A program made the translations under genes and the position numbers. The notes beneath the pieces are model-generated. The model saw nothing but the letters and a program-made list of their open reading frames with translations, searched no databases and was not told the origin of the DNA. This document shows positions 25,081-33,969 of a DNA stretch of 64,000 nucleotides, one piece after another (the first letter of the stretch is position 1; each line of letters begins with the position of its first letter). The stretch lies in NCBI GenBank assembly GCA_964451095.1, contig CAYVGI010000008.1:1-64000 (forward strand). The letters are read 5' to 3'. This DNA is from DAOTTY01 sp964451095 (GTDB lineage Bacteria > Chloroflexota > Anaerolineae > Aggregatilineales > Phototrophicaceae).

Positions 25081-26229
25081 CTAATTGCCGACGCACGCTG
25101 CTTCGCCAGCAAAACCGGGTGGGTTCCATACAGGCGGTGTGTTGCCATAGCTACCTAGGGATGTGACTGCCTGTGTTCCCACGTTCACGATCACAAGCTG
25201 GTAGTTCTGGCGCAGCGCAAGATGTGTGCCAGCGCCGTTAAAACGTGGGAAGTCCACACCCACAGTTCCCTGTGGCACCATCGAAAGAAGCGTCGCATCT
25301 TCGTCCGCATTGCCCACCAGCGGCACCGCCCACAACCGCGCTTCATCCACGCCTTGCAGCCCTCGCACCGCTGCCACCATTGTTGTGCCATCCGGGTGCC
25401 ATGTGAAGTCTAACGTCTGGTTCCACTGGTAGCTCAGTTGTGTAGGAATTGCCTCCGGCACAGCAGCAATCATCCAGAACTGGTTTTCCCCTGGTCCTGG
25501 GGAGAACACAAACCCCAGCAAGTCACTGTCCGGGTTCCAGCGGGGTTGCGCAGCGCTGCCCACGTCAAAGCGGGTGATGCGCTCTTTGGTCAGTCCATTG
25601 GCGCTCACCATCCACAAGTCTGCCTCACGCAGTGTAGGCGCTCCCGCCGCCTGATCGGGCACGGCAGTCGTGAACGGCGTTTCGCCTGCGGGTCGGTCTT
25701 CATAGGAGATGTACACCAGCCAATTGCCATCTGGCGACCAGCGCGGCGTGTGTTCGTCCCCAGCAACGCTGTAAAACGTCGGTGCACCGCCCGCCGCTGG
25801 CACCCATGCCACACGAGACTCGCGCCCCGCCTCGGTTGGGCGTGCCAGCGTGAACGCCACCATATCGGCAGTCGGCGACCAGTCCGCTTCCCACATCGTC
25901 CACGCTGCGGGGGGCAGTTCGCTAAAATCAACCAGTTCGCGCACACCAGCACCGTCTAGCTCAGCACTGTACAATCTGCTGGGGGTGTCTTCGCTCGTCA
26001 GCGTGACCAGTACCCGGCACCCATCGGGCGAGAAGTCCCACACATGATGCGTGCCCTCTCCAATACGCAGCGTGCGCGTTAACCCGGTTTGCAGCTCGTA
26101 CAGGTGAACACCGTCGCCCGCCGAGTCCGTATATGCCAGCACATCGCCCGCTAATGGCGGCGGGAAGTCCTGCGCTTGCAGGAGCGTCGGGAGCAACAGA
26201 ACAGCCAAGGCTAGGCACAAACATCGCAT
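25081..26229 (-). CDS. Exported TolB-like beta-propeller protein
   Basis: 382 residues. The signal peptide MRCLCLALAVLLLPTLLQAQD has an A-x-A type site. The mature part is a six-or-so-bladed TolB/WD40-like propeller, seen as repeated 'xxWSPDGxxLVxxS' strands: VWDFSPDGCRVLVTL, EADWSPTADMVAFTL, TPRWSPDGNWLVYIS, QPRWNPDSDLLGFVF, FTWHPDGTTMVAAV and FPRFNGAGTHLALRQ. Such proteins act as extracytoplasmic binding or scaffolding domains. It lies four bases after the SH3 gene and 23 bases before the FtsB-like gene, so the three are likely one operon with a cell-envelope role. Confidence 0.8.
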   Translation of the reverse strand: MRCLCLALAVLLLPTLLQAQDFPPPLAGDVLAYTDSAGDGVHLYELQTGLTRTLRIGEGTHHVWDFSPDGCRVLVTLTSEDTPSRLYSAELDGAGVRELVDFSELPPAAWTMWEADWSPTADMVAFTLARPTEAGRESRVAWVPAAGGAPTFYSVAGDEHTPRWSPDGNWLVYISYEDRPAGETPFTTAVPDQAAGAPTLREADLWMVSANGLTKERITRFDVGSAAQPRWNPDSDLLGFVFSPGPGENQFWMIAAVPEAIPTQLSYQWNQTLDFTWHPDGTTMVAAVRGLQGVDEARLWAVPLVGNADEDATLLSMVPQGTVGVDFPRFNGAGTHLALRQNYQLVIVNVGTQAVTSLGSYGNTPPVWNPPGFAGEAACVGN

Positions 26230-26232
26230 GGG

Positions 26233-27225
26233 CTAGCGCACAATCGGCAGCACGATCCCCGCCGGGTTACGCACCGCGCCATTTTCCGCCGGGAGCCAAC
26301 CCGCCACAGGAATACCGTTGTCGCACACCGCCTGCAACTGATAATGGTCTGTCGTCGCGTTGCGCCCCACCACCCGGTACTCACCGGGCAGCACATTGCA
26401 CAGGATGTCCCGGTTCAGGTCACTGCCCGCCACCCGATACACTGGCTGCTCAACGAACGTCACCATCGTCACGGGCGTGAACTCGCCCCGTGCCTCCACA
26501 ATCGGCACATCGGTCAGGTCGCCACGCAGGAACAAGAAGTCCGCGTTTGCCCAGCCGCGCACACCGCCCACATCCAGCAGCCACCAGGAGAACTGCTGGT
26601 TGCGCCCGATGACTGCCGCCCGCGTACCGCCGCGCACCACACCCACGATGCTGTATTCGGGGGCGTCGCCGCTGCGCAGGTTCAGCGCCTCCGCATTCAC
26701 AATCGCATAACCCGGTAGCTGCTCGATAATCGCCGCATCTGTCGACGGCACGGGTGGTGCCTGCCCCGGTTGCACTGGCGGGCTAATTAGCCCCGCCGTC
26801 CGCGCAGGTAGCCTATTTGCCTGTGCCGCACCGGGCAACCCCGCACACTTTCCCGTCAGCGTGAAGATCGTTTGGCGCGGTAAATTGTTGCCCTGCACAC
26901 TGGCAATCGTCAGCGTGAGCGGGTTCGCCGCCGGGGGTGCCGTCCAACGATAGAACGTACCCTCCCCGAAGGACACACGCCCCCCAACCAGGAACGAGTC
27001 CACGTCCGGTTGGTAAATCACATTGCCCGCCCCGTCCGTCGCCGTAACAGAAAAAGCCTCGCGGTCATTACCTGTGTTGTCTCGCGTCAACCGGATGAAA
27101 CCGCCGTTGCTGGTAAGCCCCTCGCAGCCCACCGTAAACGACAGGCTCTCGTTCACACCAGCATGGACTACCAGCGGCATCGTCAACAGCCAGGCACAGG
27201 CAAAAAAGTGTCGCCAACCCATCAT
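26233..27225 (-). CDS. Exported SH3-domain protein
   Basis: 330 residues. The signal peptide MMGWRHFFACAWLLTMPLVVHA ends in V-H-A. Residues about 25-130 form a beta-rich domain with two cysteines that probably pair (GCEG and GKCAG). A Pro-rich linker (ISPPVQPGQAPPVPS) follows. Bacterial SH3 type 3 domain: AEALNLRSGDAPEYSIVGVVRGGTRAAVIGR and WWLLDVGGVRGWANADFLF, the 'NVRSGPSTxxxVxG' and 'GWVxxxYL' pattern, near 175-240. A last beta segment carries the remaining cysteines (ILCNVLPGEYRVVGR). Bacterial SH3 domains bind peptidoglycan or peptides. It is first gene of the leftward trio. Either of two adjacent ATGs may be the start. Confidence 0.8.
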   Translation of the reverse strand: MMGWRHFFACAWLLTMPLVVHAGVNESLSFTVGCEGLTSNGGFIRLTRDNTGNDREAFSVTATDGAGNVIYQPDVDSFLVGGRVSFGEGTFYRWTAPPAANPLTLTIASVQGNNLPRQTIFTLTGKCAGLPGAAQANRLPARTAGLISPPVQPGQAPPVPSTDAAIIEQLPGYAIVNAEALNLRSGDAPEYSIVGVVRGGTRAAVIGRNQQFSWWLLDVGGVRGWANADFLFLRGDLTDVPIVEARGEFTPVTMVTFVEQPVYRVAGSDLNRDILCNVLPGEYRVVGRNATTDHYQLQAVCDNGIPVAGWLPAENGAVRNPAGIVLPIVR

Positions 27226-27478
27226 AAACGCTTCCCTTACTTGTCAGGTCACAGGTCACACGCACCAGTTTAGCACGAAACTGGCGACTTCGTTCTCAGG
27301 ATTTGTTAATTGTTCGCCGATGATATGTAGGTGAACGCTCATCTTGAACGCGGGCAAAAGTGTTATGCTTCAATTAAATCAGAGCTTCGCCCCCCACCGA
27401 ACTCTGGTTATTTCCCCCAACTATCCAGGTGTCCCCTCCCCCCAAGGGGGCATTTGGCATAGTGCCTGCCCAAGTTTC

Positions 27479-29113
27479 TCACACACCACCAAACAACCGC
27501 ATCTGCTTCAGGGTCATCTGTAGATTAACGCGGGTTATCGGGTCGGTAAGGTCAACGCCTGCGATCTGTGAGATGCGCTGCAAACGGTAGTTCAGCGTGC
27601 TGCGGTGGATGTGCAGCGTCTCTGCCGTGGCAACACCGTTCCCGCCAAGGTCGAGGTATGCTTCTAGCGTGTGGAATAAATCTGCCTGTGTTTCTGCCTG
27701 CAACCGCTCTAGCGATGGCACAAGCGGGTTACTTTGCAAGCTGCCCGCCCCCGCATGGAACAACGTGTGCAGGTAGCCGAGTTCGTCAAATTGAACCACC
27801 GGGCACGCGTCATCCAGGCGATGCGCAATCATCAACGCCTCACGGCACTCATTGTACGCCTTTGGCGCTTCCGCTTGGGTGCGATGCCGCGCACTAATCG
27901 CAAGCCGTAAACCGGGCACGTCCAGGTGTGCGAACACATGCTCTGCGATGGCGGTTGCGCCGAGTGACTCCCCCAGCAGCAAAACCACCTGCCCGGCAAA
28001 CTGCCCGACGAGTGCCTCCCATTTTTGCTCTGCCGCCAGCCGATTCACGCGGCGATAGAGCCGCACTGCCTGCCCATTTGCTGCGTAGCCCTCATCGGCG
28101 CTTACAGCATCCGAATCCAGCAGCAGCATTCGGTAGGGTTGCCCCATATCCACTCCATAGCGCATTGCGTGGTCGTTCAGCACAGACGCACGCTCATCGT
28201 CACCTTCGATGAGCCGTGAGAACAAGTTGCCCTTCAACGACGCTTCCGCCGTTTGCACCGCTTCCTGGTGCAACATCATCAGCGCCGCCACCGTAGAACC
28301 ACTCTCAATCGCCATCTGGTCGAGATCACCCAGCGGGCTGCCGTCCGCGATAATCCACATGTAGCCGTAAATCTCGCCGTGTACCACGATTGGCGCCAGG
28401 ATGCGCTCCATTTCCAGCCCGACGTGTGGCATCTTCTCCAGTTGCACCGGGCGCAGCGTCTGCCGGATGCGATCCAGCACGCCCGCCGCCTCCAGCGCCT
28501 CAATGAGCAGCGGATTCGTGCGCCCATACTGCAATGTGTAACGCCGTGCCTCGTCCACAGCGGTAGTGTTCGCACTGGCAAGCGCATCAAAACGCTCTGT
28601 CTCCACGCTGATGGACTGTCCGATAAGATCCGCAAGCACCCGTGCCAGGTCGTGCAAATTGCCGTCGTCCAGCACTAACCGCGTCACCACCTGGTGGATG
28701 TGCAGCGCCCGCCGCAGCATCCCTACACTGTCCTGTACGATGCGCTCGTTGACCGCACGGGCGAGCTGCACAAAGCGGGTGGTGTAGGGCAGTGTGATGA
28801 GCGGCAGGGCGTTTGCATCAGCAGCTTCGCACCACGCAGCCGGCACCGCATCAAGGTCGCGCCCCACGGTGACAACCAAACCGACCACACCCCGGTCTGC
28901 CAGCGCCTGGATGTATGCAAGTTGTTCGCGGGGGTGTTGCGGCATGTTGCGGGCAGTGGTTAGCACCAGTTCGCCACCGTCAAGCCAGTTGTGCACATCT
29001 GGCACACTGGAGTTGTGTACCCAGGCAATGGCACGGTGTGTGCCCTGCGCCCCAGCAATAAGCTGTGCGCCCTCAAAGACGTTCAGTTGCAGCACATCGG
29101 CAACGGTAAGCAT
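27479..29113 (-). CDS. PucR-family transcriptional regulator
   Basis: 544 residues. The N-terminal PucR domain runs from MLTVADVLQLNVFEGAQLIAG to about residue 150. A GAF/GGDEF-like middle follows (HGEIYGYMWIIADGSPLGDLDQMAIES), and the C-terminal helix-turn-helix ends it: LFHTLEAYLDLGGNGVATAETLHIHRSTLNYRLQRI. In Bacillus, PucR controls purine degradation; other members respond to amino acids or polyketides. ATG 29113 begins the domain as in relatives; a GTG at 29164 is also possible, and neither has a clear ribosome-binding site. No target operon is adjacent. The purine-related operons elsewhere in this window are candidates. Confidence 0.88.
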   Translation of the reverse strand: MLTVADVLQLNVFEGAQLIAGAQGTHRAIAWVHNSSVPDVHNWLDGGELVLTTARNMPQHPREQLAYIQALADRGVVGLVVTVGRDLDAVPAAWCEAADANALPLITLPYTTRFVQLARAVNERIVQDSVGMLRRALHIHQVVTRLVLDDGNLHDLARVLADLIGQSISVETERFDALASANTTAVDEARRYTLQYGRTNPLLIEALEAAGVLDRIRQTLRPVQLEKMPHVGLEMERILAPIVVHGEIYGYMWIIADGSPLGDLDQMAIESGSTVAALMMLHQEAVQTAEASLKGNLFSRLIEGDDERASVLNDHAMRYGVDMGQPYRMLLLDSDAVSADEGYAANGQAVRLYRRVNRLAAEQKWEALVGQFAGQVVLLLGESLGATAIAEHVFAHLDVPGLRLAISARHRTQAEAPKAYNECREALMIAHRLDDACPVVQFDELGYLHTLFHAGAGSLQSNPLVPSLERLQAETQADLFHTLEAYLDLGGNGVATAETLHIHRSTLNYRLQRISQIAGVDLTDPITRVNLQMTLKQMRLFGGV

Positions 29114-29209
29114 AGGCGGCGTGGGGGAATCCTGTGTTGCTGTCAAAAGATAGGTCGGCGGCACAGTCTAGCCAATTCAACACAGGTCGCAAGCGCCAAT
29201 GCAGTCCGC

Positions 29210-29746
29210 CTATGTGGGTACTTCCTCGTCAAGCTGATCCAGTAAATCCGGGTCGAGCATCAACGGCTCGAGGTTGCAGTATGTTGCTGCCCGGTCGATC
29301 TGGTCAATCACGCCGCTAATCTCCCAACCCGCCTCGCCAATGGGCTTGTCCAGCCAGCCGCCGCGCTCAAAGAACTGCACCAGCGGTTCGTACGGGTCAG
29401 GTAAGTTGAGTGCACTCACAGCAGGCTCGTCCGCAATCGCAGACCAGTTCAAGGCATGGGTTAGCACCATGCGCTCGTAAACAGTTGTCTTGCCCAGTGT
29501 GCGCAATGTTTGCTGCATCAGCGTTGCATTCACGGGCGTAGCACGCACCCCAGGCACCACGCGCCCCGGCAAGTCAGACGCGATGGGATGTGCGTCCTGC
29601 CAGCCCAGCGTGCTGCACCACACCCCCACACGCCGCAAAAACTCATTAAACAGCGCAAGCTGCGAGTCGTGCTTGCGGTCGTCCCTACCCTGCCATTCCA
29701 AGCTCAGGATGCGATTGAGCATGTCGGTCTCACGCTGGTTGCCCAT
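29210..29746 (-). CDS. Hypothetical protein
   Basis: A 178-residue cytoplasmic protein with no motif I recognise. It is rich in Leu, Asp and Trp and has no signal peptide or membrane segment. The stretch MLNRILSLEWQGRDDRKHDSQLALFNEFLRRVGVW looks helical, and the C-terminus is acidic (MLDPDLLDQLDEEV). ATG 29746 is chosen because GGGGG lies about seven bases upstream; a GTG at 29773 would add nine residues. It lies on the same strand as the hydrolase gene 88 bases upstream. Confidence 0.55.
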   Translation of the reverse strand: MGNQRETDMLNRILSLEWQGRDDRKHDSQLALFNEFLRRVGVWCSTLGWQDAHPIASDLPGRVVPGVRATPVNATLMQQTLRTLGKTTVYERMVLTHALNWSAIADEPAVSALNLPDPYEPLVQFFERGGWLDKPIGEAGWEISGVIDQIDRAATYCNLEPLMLDPDLLDQLDEEVPT

Positions 29747-29834
29747 GGGAGAACCCCCATTTACTTTCTTCACTTTACGGTTGTCGCATATTGTAGCAGA
29801 GCAAACACTCTACAAAAATTAAGAAAGGGACCCA

Positions 29835-30572
29835 TCAATTTGCGCAACGCAGATCAGCGTCTGCCGCCAGCCACGTCATGATCTCCGAAGACACCGCCTC
29901 GTCAAGCAGGTCAATCCCGTGCGCGTTACCCTCCACCCACAGCGGCCGCACCTGCGAGAATGCTGCACTTAGCTCCTGCACGGCCTGTGCCGGGTAGCCA
30001 TCCCGCACAGACGAGACAAACAGCACATAGCACCCTGCCCCGCCCTCGGCCAATGCAGGTTCCAGCGGCGTGTAGCCAAAATAGTTCAGCCCCGGCGATA
30101 GGGCAACCACCGCCGTGCATCCAAGACCAGGCTTTGTCGCACGGTCGTCCGCACAGCCGATCACAGCAAGGTTGGCACCCATGCTGCTGCCCATCAACGC
30201 AATTTGCCCGCCGTTGATGTTGGGTTGTTGCCGCAGCCAATTTAACCACAGCAGCGTATCGTCCTGCGCAAGCTGCCAGTTAATCTCGCCGCCCGTTTGC
30301 CCATAGCCGCGCAGGTCTGGTGAGAGCACCGCGTACCCCTTTGCCTGTAGCCGCGCGACAAACGTTGCCCAACTGCCACGGTTCGTGTACAACTGGTGCA
30401 GCAGCACCACCGCCGGGGCACCTGCCCGCGACGCGGGGTAAAAGTCCGCCACAAGGCGCTGACCATCACGCGCATCAATCTCAACAACCTGGGCTGTTTG
30501 TGCCTTGCTGTTCCCTGCTGCGCCGAACAGTGTTGGCACCAGAATGAGTCCCCAAAATAGCATCCGTGCCAT
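29835..30572 (-). CDS. Exported alpha/beta hydrolase (dienelactone hydrolase-like)
   Basis: 245 residues with a signal peptide (MARMLFWGLILVPTLFGAAGNSKAQ). The alpha/beta hydrolase core is complete: AVVLLHQLYTNRGSW at the oxyanion strand, LSPDLRGYGQTGG, the nucleophile elbow ALMGSSMGANLA (Ser in GSSMG), a likely acid in VSSVRDGYPAQ, and the His in VEGNAHGIDLLDE. The substrate is unknown; it would act outside the cytoplasm. It is downstream of the WD40 and membrane-protein genes with 22-base spacing, so it is probably part of that leftward operon. Confidence 0.82.
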   Translation of the reverse strand: MARMLFWGLILVPTLFGAAGNSKAQTAQVVEIDARDGQRLVADFYPASRAGAPAVVLLHQLYTNRGSWATFVARLQAKGYAVLSPDLRGYGQTGGEINWQLAQDDTLLWLNWLRQQPNINGGQIALMGSSMGANLAVIGCADDRATKPGLGCTAVVALSPGLNYFGYTPLEPALAEGGAGCYVLFVSSVRDGYPAQAVQELSAAFSQVRPLWVEGNAHGIDLLDEAVSSEIMTWLAADADLRCAN

Positions 30573-30594
30573 GTAACGCCCCAGCGTGCACCTA

Positions 30595-31176
30595 TCAGAC
30601 GTTTTGCCCGAAATTAGTCAGGTCATCCGGGAAAAGCCCGAGTTCAATGACGCACCGCTCAAATGCAAGATCATCGCGCTCGGTTTGGGCGTGGCAGCGC
30701 ACCACCTCCCGAAAGTTCGCGCTCGTCAGGCTCAGGCTCCAGTCCAGGCAGCTCCCAAACTCTTCCTCTAGCCGATCTTCACGGATGGCGCGGTTCACCA
30801 GCACCTGGCACAACATCTCCACGCGGGCACGTGCTTCCCCGCGCAGTGCTGCCGTCTGCGATGGGTACACCGCCCCGGAAAACGTGAGCATCTGCAAGAC
30901 TGGCGCAACGAGTACCAGCGCCAGCAGCAAGCTCATGACAAAGCGCAAAGGCTTAAATTCCGGCAGCGTGACGGGTGGCAACCCTGGCGCTGGCTGCTCT
31001 GGGTGCCACTGGATCTCGTCCGGATTAACGGCCTCGCCCCGTTCCAGGCGTGCCGCCCAATCTTGCGCCTCTGGCACATTATCCAGCGTGCGCAGCAGCA
31101 TCCGCGCTTCTTCTGTACGCCCCTCCGCAATAAGCTGCTGGGCGATCACAAACCGAGCGCGTGCGTCCTCGCTCAT
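30595..31176 (-). CDS. Small membrane protein with N-terminal helical repeat
   Basis: 193 residues. The N-terminus MSEDARARFVIAQQLIAEGRTEEARMLLRTL is a TPR-like helix pair. A Pro-rich linker (WHPEQPAPGLPPVTLPEF) leads to one membrane helix (FVMSLLLALVLVAPVLQML, about residues 79-97), followed by an outside domain with four cysteines (EMLCQVLV, SCLDW, RCHAQ, RCVIE) that could form disulfides. ATG 31176 is preferred to the long upstream open frame because it lies one base after the TAA of the propeller gene. The function is unknown; context links it to the exported propeller and hydrolase. Confidence 0.65.
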   Translation of the reverse strand: MSEDARARFVIAQQLIAEGRTEEARMLLRTLDNVPEAQDWAARLERGEAVNPDEIQWHPEQPAPGLPPVTLPEFKPLRFVMSLLLALVLVAPVLQMLTFSGAVYPSQTAALRGEARARVEMLCQVLVNRAIREDRLEEEFGSCLDWSLSLTSANFREVVRCHAQTERDDLAFERCVIELGLFPDDLTNFGQNV

Positions 31177-31177
31177 C

Positions 31178-32395
31178 TTACTCCGACTGCAAATCCCAAA
31201 CGAACAAGTCCTTGCCCTGCCATGCCCCCATCTGCGCACCATCTGGGCTAAATGTGACACCACCAACGAAGCCTTCGCCACTGAAGCGGAACAGCACTGC
31301 TTCCTGTTCAACATCCCACAGCGCACCACCCATGTTGCCCCACACCGCAATCATGCTGCCATCTGGCGACCATAACCCCTGCGTCAATCCCTCTTGCGGC
31401 AGCTCCAGCAATGCTTCGCCCGTCGTTGCATCCCACACGGTTGCGCGTTCGGTCTCCGGGATGATCTGCGCATCATCATCGTCCAGGGCAAACGAGATGG
31501 TGAGCACCTGTGTTTCATCTGGACTGACACTAAACTCCAAGATCACGCGGGTTTCGTCCTCTGTCGCCGGGTCCAACGTCACTACCTCACCCTCGAACAC
31601 ATCCCACACTAACAGACGCTGTGTGCTGTTCTCGTCTTCGCGGGCGGCAATGTACAAATACTCACCCGAGGGCGCAATTTTCGCCTGGGTCACATTGCCG
31701 TTGATGCGATACACCCGTGCCCCAAGCCCCCGCTCAATGTCGTACAGGCGCACCCGGACAAACTCCTGCGCCTGTGTGGTCAGCAAGCGCTCGGAAGTGT
31801 AATCTGCGACAAATCCCTCATAGTCGAACCGGGATATGCGCTCGCCCGCTGCCACATCCCACACATGGAACTGCTGGGCCTCTGTCGCGCCGATGCGGGT
31901 ATTATCCAGCCAGAACCACGTAAACGGCAGCGACTCGAGTGTGTGTAACTGCTCACCGTCCGTGGCATTGCGCACATAAGCAGTCCCCGGTTCTACCGTG
32001 ATAAGCGCCGCTCCGTCTGGGCTAAGCACATCCAGCGGGCTAATGTTGGGCACGCGGTAGGCAGCACGCCCACGCGGCACTTCCCACGCAATCACCTCAT
32101 CATTGACGTAATCATAGGTGAATACCCGGTCGCCATCTGCATTCCACCACCCGCGCCCGGTTACATCAGCAGCGAAGCGCCGCCTGCCGTTGTCCGCATT
32201 CCACACAACGATCTGATCGTTGCCCCCCCAGGCGAGTATGTACGCACCATCAGGGCTCCAGCTCGCGCCATTAATGCCCGTAAACTCGTCCCCGCCGCGT
32301 ATCGTGAGTGTGTGCACGGGACTGCGTGTTTCATCTTGTGCATACAGGGGCACCGCCAGCAGCACCAGCACAATTGCAACCCAAAACCGTCGCAT
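31178..32395 (-). CDS. Exported WD40-repeat protein
   Basis: 405 residues. The signal peptide MRRFWVAIVLVLLAVPLYAQD is followed by repeated WD40 blades: INGASWSPDGAYILAWGGNDQIVVWNADNG, then blades ending in VIAWEV, FHVWDV, LLVWDV, ATVWDATTG, GALWDV and a last LFVWDLQ, so about seven. It is probably a complete propeller for protein contact outside the cytoplasm. ATG 32395 is chosen over GTG 32407 because it starts the signal peptide and has GGAGAG upstream. It heads a leftward run with the membrane-protein and hydrolase genes. Confidence 0.8.
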   Translation of the reverse strand: MRRFWVAIVLVLLAVPLYAQDETRSPVHTLTIRGGDEFTGINGASWSPDGAYILAWGGNDQIVVWNADNGRRRFAADVTGRGWWNADGDRVFTYDYVNDEVIAWEVPRGRAAYRVPNISPLDVLSPDGAALITVEPGTAYVRNATDGEQLHTLESLPFTWFWLDNTRIGATEAQQFHVWDVAAGERISRFDYEGFVADYTSERLLTTQAQEFVRVRLYDIERGLGARVYRINGNVTQAKIAPSGEYLYIAAREDENSTQRLLVWDVFEGEVVTLDPATEDETRVILEFSVSPDETQVLTISFALDDDDAQIIPETERATVWDATTGEALLELPQEGLTQGLWSPDGSMIAVWGNMGGALWDVEQEAVLFRFSGEGFVGGVTFSPDGAQMGAWQGKDLFVWDLQSE

Positions 32396-32418
32396 GGCTC
32401 TCTCCACATAGATGATGT

Positions 32419-33114
32419 TTAATCGTCTTGCGGGGGAACCTGCGTGCTAGGGCGTTGTCGTCGACGTGTGATCTCCGCCGGGGTGAGTCCCCAGCCCTTC
32501 ACACCCAAAGTGACCCCCGTCATTTGCATGACGTATTGTAACATCTTTGCCCGCCCCCGTGTGGGGCGTACGCCAATGTCACCGCGCATTTTACGCAGCG
32601 TTTGGTAGATGTCCTCGGGTGCTTCTGACGGGGCAGCAATTGGCACAGGTAGCCACGCATTCAGCGAGCCGTCATCTGCAAATTTTTCTTCTGCCGTTTT
32701 AAGCAGCGCCTTTAGCTCATCCAGGGTGCAGTGCTCTATATAGGGCGGTATGCTGTTGAGGTCTGGCGTGTAGCCGAGCATAACTGCGACTTCCGGTTGC
32801 AAATGTGGCTTGTCCCCTTGCAGCAGCTCGCCTTGGTCATAATAGCGGTACCCGAACGGTGCCCCAACAATTTGTGCCCCGTCCTTACCGTCATACTGCC
32901 ACTCGTGCACCATGCGATAGCACACGGTAATCTCGTCAAACTGATAGCGAGTACGCTTGTGTAGCTGCTCCACGATGTGCGTTTCGCTGTTCGGGGTCAT
33001 ACACTCCGTCAACGTGTATGACCACACAATGTGGCGGCGGATGTCGTTGCTAAGCGTCACAGACTCTGAAGCGGTTTCGTACTGGTAGGGGAGGCTGGAG
33101 ACAATGAGTGGCAT
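32419..33114 (-). CDS. Hypothetical protein
   Basis: A 231-residue soluble protein without a family I recognise. It begins MPLIVSSLPYQYETASESVTL and contains many aromatic residues (PYIEHCTLDELKALLK, MVHEWQYDGKDG). It ends in a basic, Arg-rich and then Pro-rich tail (EITRRRQRPSTQVPPQDD) that might bind nucleic acid; that is a guess. ATG 33114 has GGTGAAG upstream. The gene is 23 bases upstream of the WD40 gene on the same strand and may be cotranscribed with it. Confidence 0.5.
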   Translation of the reverse strand: MPLIVSSLPYQYETASESVTLSNDIRRHIVWSYTLTECMTPNSETHIVEQLHKRTRYQFDEITVCYRMVHEWQYDGKDGAQIVGAPFGYRYYDQGELLQGDKPHLQPEVAVMLGYTPDLNSIPPYIEHCTLDELKALLKTAEEKFADDGSLNAWLPVPIAAPSEAPEDIYQTLRKMRGDIGVRPTRGRAKMLQYVMQMTGVTLGVKGWGLTPAEITRRRQRPSTQVPPQDD

Positions 33115-33219
33115 GGTTACTTCACCCATAGAAACTTTTACAATGCACCTATTCTAACAGGTGGTGCCTATAGTAAGCGTAAAGCTTGCCAAATATAACG
33201 AAATCGTTAGAAGAGACAA

Positions 33220-33969
33220 CTAAAACGTGACCATCTGCACGGGCAAGTGGTCTACCCGGCTAAAGTAACGCAGCACCGGGTAACCCGTGTGGTCGAAGTC
33301 AAAGCGGGTAACAGAAGTATTGTACGGATAGATAAAGCTCGTGCGCGTAGGGTTGCGCCCTGTGTCCCCGTGCAGCAGCGTGCTCATCAGCAGGTTGGTG
33401 AAGTCTGCATGGGAAATAAGCGCAATGTGTTTGCCTACCCACGCCCCCTTCGCTTGCTCCTTCAGGAAGATCGCAACCCGCCGCCCGCGCTCCACAAACG
33501 CCGCCTCTGGCTCAAACACATCCAACGTCCACCAGCCATCATCGGTAACGTTCTCCGGGATAACGCAGTTGCCGACGATTTCCCGCATTTGTGGGCGAGT
33601 GAGTCCAGGGTAGGTGGTTACCGCCCCGGTATCACGTACTCGCTGGTAGATGCCACCGTACTCGTAGATGTCCATCATCACATGCACTGGCATATCCAGC
33701 GCATCGGAGAGAGGCTTGGCGGTTTGCAGCGTCCGCCGGAACGGACTCGCGTACAGTTCGTCAATGCGGTAGATGGGCAGGTGAGGGTGCTGCGCAAGTG
33801 CCGCCTGCATCTCGTCAGATTCCGCGTGTTGGCGCATCACACCCGCCAGGTGCGCTGCCTGCTGGTGCCCCAACGGAGACAGCGGCGCATCGGCAACATG
33901 CTGGAAGCCGGGGGTGCCCTCACCCGCGTTGTTAACAGACTGCGCGTGACGAATCAGGTACAGGTACAC
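33220..33969 (-). CDS. Histidine phosphatase family (phosphoglycerate mutase-like) protein
   Basis: 249 residues. The catalytic LIRHAQSVNN (RHG-type motif, residues 5-14) is followed by LSPLGHQQAAHLA, LYASPFRRTLQTAKPL (second Arg) and a late ALISHADFTNLL carrying the second catalytic His. Members remove phosphate from sugars, nucleotides or cofactors such as alpha-ribazole phosphate. Nothing here fixes the substrate. The start is GTG 33969, overlapping the tsaD stop by one base (TAGTG), so the two are translationally coupled. Confidence 0.85.
   Translation of the reverse strand: MYLYLIRHAQSVNNAGEGTPGFQHVADAPLSPLGHQQAAHLAGVMRQHAESDEMQAALAQHPHLPIYRIDELYASPFRRTLQTAKPLSDALDMPVHVMMDIYEYGGIYQRVRDTGAVTTYPGLTRPQMREIVGNCVIPENVTDDGWWTLDVFEPEAAFVERGRRVAIFLKEQAKGAWVGKHIALISHADFTNLLMSTLLHGDTGRNPTRTSFIYPYNTSVTRFDFDHTGYPVLRYFSRVDHLPVQMVTF

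Noticed and set aside
27431..27460. CCCCC-AA-GGGGG inverted repeat in the 253-base gap between pucR and the SH3 gene
   Set aside because: A two-base loop cannot form a stable hairpin and no T-tract follows on the minus strand. The gap otherwise shows only C-rich tracts and no open frame of note.
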